This document shows, piece after piece, positions 60,484 through 64,000 of a DNA stretch of 64,000 nt. How positions within the stretch are numbered: the first letter of the stretch is position 1; each line of letters opens with the position of its first letter. The DNA is from Candidatus Foliamicus numerosus (GTDB lineage: Bacteria > Pseudomonadota > Gammaproteobacteria > Steroidobacterales > Foliamicaceae), in NCBI GenBank assembly GCA_028285945.1, contig JAPYNE010000022.1, forward strand, positions 143,180 through 207,179, given 5' to 3'. The position numbers and the translations under genes are program-made. Below the pieces are notes generated by a model that was not told where the DNA came from, ran no database searches, and saw nothing but the letters and a program-made list of their open reading frames with translations.

Positions 60484-60600
60484 CGATGGGTTCCGCTGGC
60501 CAAAATCACCGACGATGCCACGGTTTCCCTACCGCCACTCGATGCGATCCAATTCAACCTGCGCGACCTGTGGCCCGCCCCAACGCAAGCGCCGGACTGA
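60484..60600 (+). pseudogene. C-terminal fragment of a Uma2-family gene
   Basis: Thirty-eight codons ending in a TGA read RWVPLAKITDDATVSLPPL then DAIQFNLRDLW. The intact Uma2 protein at 11120-11761 ends ASVSLPPFEAIAFNLGDLW, so this is the tail of a second Uma2-like gene whose front is missing. It lies directly after the methyltransferase fragment, a sign of serial insertion and deletion. Confidence 0.65.
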
Positions 60601-60809
60601 CGCTGCCACAAATCAGCGCCGTTCTCGGCACGGGCATCTCTAGTTCCTGGAAGCATCGGTGCCGTATGGCGGTTTCTCAGTAGAGCCAAAGCATGCTCCA
60701 ATGCGTGGTTGGGATTCCGTTAGGAGCGACGGCTGGCGCACTCCACCTATTAAGTGGAAGGCAACGCTTGTAGTGTACACTTAGCAGTGTCAACTAAAGG
60801 ATGCCGCCG
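60601..60809. other. Non-coding stretch before the Phd/PIN module
   Basis: About 200 bp with no gene. The right end has the palindrome AGTGTACACT at 60772-60781, described separately, and the ribosome site of the antitoxin. Confidence 0.5.
60772..60781. promoter_or_regulatory. Palindrome AGTGTACACT, candidate antitoxin operator
   Basis: A perfect 10-bp palindrome lies 29 bp before the antitoxin ATG, and a further AGTGT follows at 60786-60790. Such sites upstream of Phd/YefM antitoxins usually bind the antitoxin dimer for autorepression. Binding is inferred. Confidence 0.4.
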
Positions 60810-61058
60810 ATGGAAATAACTGCCAAGAGCTTGAGAAGCCGCATCAGGGAAGCACTGGCCTGCGCGGAACGTGGCGATACGGTCACCATCACCTATCGCG
60901 GCAAGCCCAAAGCCCACCTTGTGGGAATCCGGCGGCCTCCTGAAAGCGTGGACAACAATGAGAAGCCCGCCGGGTTCGGCATGTGGAAGGACCACGAAAA
61001 AATGCAGGACGTCGATGCCTTTGTGCGCGATTTGCGCAGCCCTCGGCATGCTGGCTGA
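60810..61058 (+). CDS. Phd/YefM-type antitoxin
   Basis: An 82-residue antitoxin starting MEITAKSLRSRIREAL, then GDTVTITYRGKPKAHLVGI, the typical Phd/YefM DNA-binding fold, followed by a linker and the toxin-binding tail DVDAFVRDLRSP. ATG 60810 is preferred over ATG 60801 because AAAGG lies at a proper distance only from the former. The stop overlaps the toxin start by 11 bases. Confidence 0.85.
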   Translation: MEITAKSLRSRIREALACAERGDTVTITYRGKPKAHLVGIRRPPESVDNNEKPAGFGMWKDHEKMQDVDAFVRDLRSPRHAG

Positions 61059-61425
61059 CACCGACATCCTGATATGGTTATTTCGCGGGAGGCAGTCCGC
61101 CCAAGAAGCCCTTGAAGACTGCCAGACCATTGAGCTATCGGCCATCACCTACATTGAGCTTGTTCAAGGCTCCCGCAACAAGAACGAACTCGCGCATTTG
61201 CGCCAAAGCATCAGCGCGAACGGCTGGCGAATCCTTCCTGTGACCGAGAGCGTGAGCTACCGGGCGACGGCATTGATCGAGAATTACGCGTTATCTCACG
61301 GGATGCGGCTGGCCGATGCCTTGATCGCAGCCACTGCGATTGATCTGGGCCTCACGCTGATCACCGCCAACACCCGGCACTACGACTTCCTTCGCGGCCT
61401 TTCCCTCCGCCGCTACCGGCCCTGA
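61048..61425 (+). CDS. PIN-domain toxin (VapC-like)
   Basis: A 125-residue PIN nuclease with LADTDILIWLFRG (first Asp), ITYIELVQGSRN (Glu), MRLADALIAATAI (Asp) and TLITANTRHYDFL (final acidic pair region). It is coupled to the Phd/YefM antitoxin. Its 3 prime end overlaps the convergent HicB-like gene by 13 bases. Confidence 0.9.
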   Translation: MLADTDILIWLFRGRQSAQEALEDCQTIELSAITYIELVQGSRNKNELAHLRQSISANGWRILPVTESVSYRATALIENYALSHGMRLADALIAATAIDLGLTLITANTRHYDFLRGLSLRRYRP

Positions 61426-61673
61426 GGCCAGCCGCCAGCCAAGATATGCCCCGCGTACCGCCCGGAGTACTCCTTGGCAGCCACGATTTCCGGCACATTC
61501 CTCAACCAGTCGGAATCGTCCAGAAGATCCTCAATGATCATTTCCAGCCGGCCCGCCACTTCCGCCCGCGTTTCCCCGTGGCAGCATTGCCCGACCAGCG
61601 GATAGGCGCTGCCAATATAGCAACCATCCTCATCGCTCCACTCAATCAAGGTGCTGTAATGCTTCGTTTCCAT
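61413..61673 (-). CDS. HicB-like antitoxin, solitary
   Basis: An 86-residue protein with the HicB-type fold: YSTLIEWSDEDGCYIGSAYP, then CCHGETRAEVAGRLEMIIEDLL. GAGGGG lies about seven bases before the ATG. No hicA is visible within 100 bp on either side, so it is either an orphan antitoxin or an unrelated regulator of the same fold. Confidence 0.75.
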   Translation of the reverse strand: METKHYSTLIEWSDEDGCYIGSAYPLVGQCCHGETRAEVAGRLEMIIEDLLDDSDWLRNVPEIVAAKEYSGRYAGHILAGGWPQGR

Positions 61674-61772
61674 CGGTAGCCCCTCGGATCAATCCGCGAC
61701 TTTTGCATTATTAGACTCCATCAACTCCTGCGCCAAGCCATCAACTTCTCAGGCAGCGTCAAGCAGACTTGC

Positions 61773-62417
61773 TCAAGTGCCCGCAACAGGATTGGGGGAC
61801 GAATCAACAGCCTCCAGCAACAGGTCGGCGTGTTCACGCATCTCATCAGTAACGGCATGGCCCAAGCAAACCAGAAATAGCTGCGCCCCCTCGCGCCGGG
61901 CAAACTTCATCGCGGGAACGAAATCGCTATCGCCGGTAACAAGAACGATTACCTCGACCTGCTTCTTCAAAGTGAGCGACGCAATGTCGAGCCCCACCCG
62001 CATATCAACCCCTTTCTGGTGAACGTTTGGAGCAAAGCTGCTTGATTGAATTTGCACTTCACGTTTGCCAGTGGGAAGCTCACGAGCATTGAGCGCCCAC
62101 CCTCGGAACTTGAGTTCTCCCATTCGAAGCGCAACAAAAGGGGCTGCCTTCAGTTCTTTGTGCAGCCGTTGATTGTTTTTGGCCAAAGATGTCTCGGCAA
62201 ACCGGACCCTGCCTCCGCCAAGCGGCTTCTTTTGAGTTGATCTGAGCGGAGGCGCATCGTAGAAATACACCCGGTGCAAATACATATCGTGAAGTTCCGG
62301 ACATGCCGCAAGCTGATTCACGAAACGCTTGACCATATCGGCGCTAACCGGTTGCTCCGGCGAACCGAGCTTTCGCTTCAAAAAGCCTGCGTCGATCAGG
62401 ACTGCGTATCTGCGCAT
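61773..62417 (-). CDS. NYN-domain protein (LabA/DUF88-like)
   Basis: A 214-residue predicted RNase of the NYN (PIN-like) fold. Acidic site residues are visible in YAVLIDAGFLKRKLG, in QKGVDMRVGLDIASL and in IVLVTGDSDFVPAMKFARREG. NYN proteins are implicated in RNA processing and in some defence systems. ATG 62417 starts just before the first strand; a weak ribosome site precedes it. Codon use is closer to the genome average than the AT-rich region further right. Confidence 0.87.
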   Translation of the reverse strand: MRRYAVLIDAGFLKRKLGSPEQPVSADMVKRFVNQLAACPELHDMYLHRVYFYDAPPLRSTQKKPLGGGRVRFAETSLAKNNQRLHKELKAAPFVALRMGELKFRGWALNARELPTGKREVQIQSSSFAPNVHQKGVDMRVGLDIASLTLKKQVEVIVLVTGDSDFVPAMKFARREGAQLFLVCLGHAVTDEMREHADLLLEAVDSSPNPVAGT

Positions 62418-62970
62418 GCCAAGAAAAATGGAGGAGATGCCGCAACCGTACGCGGAGCTTGCGCTCTCTTGGATGGCAGCGTACGGCGCGGCGGTTTTTG
62501 ATATGAGCGTGAGTGTATCGCCTGCTGCCATTCTTGACAACAGACTGTACGGGTTCAGGACATATGGGACTTTTCGTGTTCGCCTGTCCTTTGCTGGGGA
62601 AGGTATTCCATCGGGGTGGGCAAGTCCAGCGCGCAGCGGGATCGGATATGGTTGATCTGGATCATCTCGCCGGGCTGCCGGACCTTCATGTCCCGGTGCC
62701 AGCACACGGCGCGGCTCTTCAAGGAGCCAGCAGATGCGCTTGGCCTAGCCGCTATCTGCAAAACATCGCCGAACTCTCGCTTGCCGCTCGTTGGCTGCGG
62801 ACCATGCACTCATGCGAAATGCCTACGCGATAGACACTGCGCACTTGACAAGTGACGGCATCTCGATCATCATAGCCATAAAGAGTTTATTTATTATAAA
62901 TCAATACATTATTTTGTTTTATTAAAATAAAAAATAACCATTATTACCCAAGCACATTAAGGGGAAAACT
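62418..62970. other. Debris-containing gap, turning AT-rich
   Basis: Holds a transposase remnant (62555-62809), a small palindrome CACTT-GAC-AAGTG at 62842-62854, and then a sharply AT-rich stretch: I count 7 G/C among the 60 bases 62881-62940. The ribosome site AAGGGGAAAACT for the next gene is at its right end. Confidence 0.6.
62555..62809 (-). pseudogene. Transposase (rve-type) remnant with internal deletion
   Basis: One minus-strand frame joins two distant parts of an IS3/IS481-type transposase: HRDMKVRQPGEMIQI, which leads into the catalytic core (normally continuing IDH), and NHIRSRCALDLPTPMEYL, which resembles the C-terminal NHIRPHQALxxxTPMEYL. The core between them is missing, so the gene is dead. 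No terminal inverted repeats were found. Confidence 0.55.
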
Positions 62971-63408
62971 ATGGACTCTAAATATCCACATATAGCATCT
63001 CTAACTTACGCCAAAAACTTTGCGGATGCTGCGTCAGTAATTGTCGATTCTGGAAAGGCGGCAGAAATGCGGCTCGTTATGACCTACTTGTACGGACATG
63101 CAATTGAATTGGCCACTAAATCTATACTGTCGTATCACGGCATGTCTCTTGAGGAATTAAAAAAGATTAGGCATGACTTGGACAAGTGCGTGAACAAAGC
63201 GAGCATTCATCCTGAAGGAAAATATCTTGACGCTGATCTGCAAAAAATAGTCAATTTGTTGAATCCAGTATATTCAGGAAAACACCTCGAGTACCACCCG
63301 GGAACGATGCTGATGTATTTGCCAGACGAGAAGGCTATGCAGAACTCCGTGATGAAGTTAATTTCCTCTCTCAGAAAGGCTTACACGCCATCTCGGTTGC
63401 CGCAATAA
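62971..63408 (+). CDS. Hypothetical protein, possibly HEPN-like, AT-rich gene
   Basis: A 145-residue, mostly helical protein preceded by a good ribosome site (AAGGGGAAAACT). The segment TYLYGHAIELATKSILSYHG followed by KKIRHDLDKCV recalls HEPN-type helical bundles, but the Rx4-6H ribonuclease motif is not clear and the call is tentative. Low GC and codons such as ATA, TTA and AAA contrast with all neighbours, indicating recent acquisition. No partner gene (for example an NTase) lies adjacent. Confidence 0.6.
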   Translation: MDSKYPHIASLTYAKNFADAASVIVDSGKAAEMRLVMTYLYGHAIELATKSILSYHGMSLEELKKIRHDLDKCVNKASIHPEGKYLDADLQKIVNLLNPVYSGKHLEYHPGTMLMYLPDEKAMQNSVMKLISSLRKAYTPSRLPQ

Positions 63409-63522
63409 AATATGTGATGTTGGGCTTGCCTTGCTCTTACCGCCCCACACTCAAAGTCCCGCGCATGAATTGCTCCAGACAAAGCAGTACCATGAGGAGC
63501 CTTGGTGCAGCATAACCTTGTG

Positions 63523-63793
63523 TCAAAACTCTATTCGCAGGCCTTCTCGCACTGCATCAAGAAGTTGTTTGTCGAGCGAATCGGAGCCAAGTAGCGGCGG
63601 CGCAGTTATTAGCATGGCTGCACACAGCAAACCAAGCGACAATACTCATAGTGCCCGGATAAATCCCGGCTCGCTTGCTGATTTCTTTGGGCTTCAAGGA
63701 TTCCTTCTTGTAGGCGTGGAAAAGGACATCAAGCACCGCTTCCTTCAGGAGGGCTTGACCCATACGGGACAAATTTCTTTCTCTGACGCTCAT
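63523..63793 (-). pseudogene. Winged-helix-like small gene, possibly frameshifted
   Basis: From ATG 63793 the frame reads MGQALLKEAVLDVLFHAYKK and KPKEISKRAGIYPG, which looks like a small winged-helix regulator, then loses sense and ends at 63557. In a neighbouring frame LLGSDSLDKQLLDAVREG continues to a TGA at 63523. A frameshift near 63610 would join them. Family not recognised; it could also be a short intact protein ending at 63557. Confidence 0.35.
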
Positions 63794-64000
63794 GGTGCCA
63801 TTCAGATCAACGGCGCGGGGAAGGGGGCTGCAAGCCTTTGGGCACTTGTGGCGTTATGTAAAGCGCCAGGCCCGGAACCGGCGAACCTATGGGGTTTCCG
63901 GCCCCGGCCGTAACGCCGGCCGGCCCCTTTCCGCATAAAAAGCCGGATCGCGGCGGTTTATGCGCGGCTCCATGCGCGAAACACCGCCCCCCTACTCCCC
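63794..64000. other. Right edge, no gene recognised
   Basis: Contains GC-rich inverted repeats around 63885-63935 (GGCCCCGGCCG / CGCCGGCCGGCCCC). No tRNA fold or coding frame with family resemblance was found. Confidence 0.4.

Noticed and set aside
61721-61903. Frameshifted C-terminal extension of the NYN protein
   Set aside because: A neighbouring frame continues past the stop, but the NYN domain is complete before it and nothing in the extension is recognisable.
63865-63960. tRNA or structured RNA at the right edge
   Set aside because: GC-rich inverted repeats are present, but no cloverleaf, TpsiC-like loop or CCA end could be fitted.

Overview
The window reads as a chromosomal segment of a GC-rich, probably uncultured gammaproteobacterium. 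The arguments are a fused aspartokinase-homoserine dehydrogenase, three complete or partial TonB-dependent receptors with Sec signals, TRAP and ABC uptake systems, and ordinary proteobacterial housekeeping genes (fumC, purB, mnmA, acnA, tatD, thrA, thrC). The species cannot be named from sequence alone. No tRNA, rRNA or CRISPR array was seen.

Layout. 1-2010: cut TonB receptor. 2066-4887: isoprenoid genes, namely a single-chain HMG-CoA reductase/mevalonate kinase followed by IPP isomerase. 4888-5649: repeat region between convergent genes. 5650-10975: fumC, purB, mnmA and a transporter. 11120-18410: a defence and toxin-antitoxin island built on a type III restriction-modification system whose mod and res genes are separated by HicAB and VapB/broken VapC. 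18527-27659: VOC protein, transporter, aconitase, ABC-2 exporter, TatD and a glutathione transferase, interrupted by two more repeat regions. 27723-33091: solitary DNA methyltransferase, then thrC and thrA without thrB. 33239-53450: a 20-kb glycan-uptake locus. It holds two divergent TonB receptors, a complete sugar ABC transporter, a GH38 alpha-mannosidase, NanE, a ROK kinase, a DUF4127 protein, a GHL10-type hydrolase, a GntR/UTRA regulator and a large FAD protein. 53493-54117: AbrB/PIN module. 54294-60381: TRAP transporter genes and oxidoreductases around a decayed gene. 60386-64000: gene fragments, further antitoxin/toxin genes, an NYN protein, a transposase remnant and an AT-rich islet.

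How the parts work together. The glycan locus looks like one pathway: outer-membrane capture, ABC import, release of mannose by the mannosidase, phosphorylation by the ROK kinase and epimerisation of ManNAc-6-P to GlcNAc-6-P, with a GntR regulator in the cluster. The TRAP genes and the QOR/AhpD-like/AKR operon look like a separate uptake-and-redox unit.

The most unusual signal is a family of about 107-133 bp repeats (four type A copies, one full and one partial type B). Each folds into a long outer stem enclosing two hairpins. A central motif is conserved, but the outer arms differ completely between loci while staying self-complementary, and the inner hairpins change sequence while keeping their pairing and, in type A, a TCC loop. 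The arms run into local tandem arrays, several with a period near 80 bp. I know of no described element with this combination.
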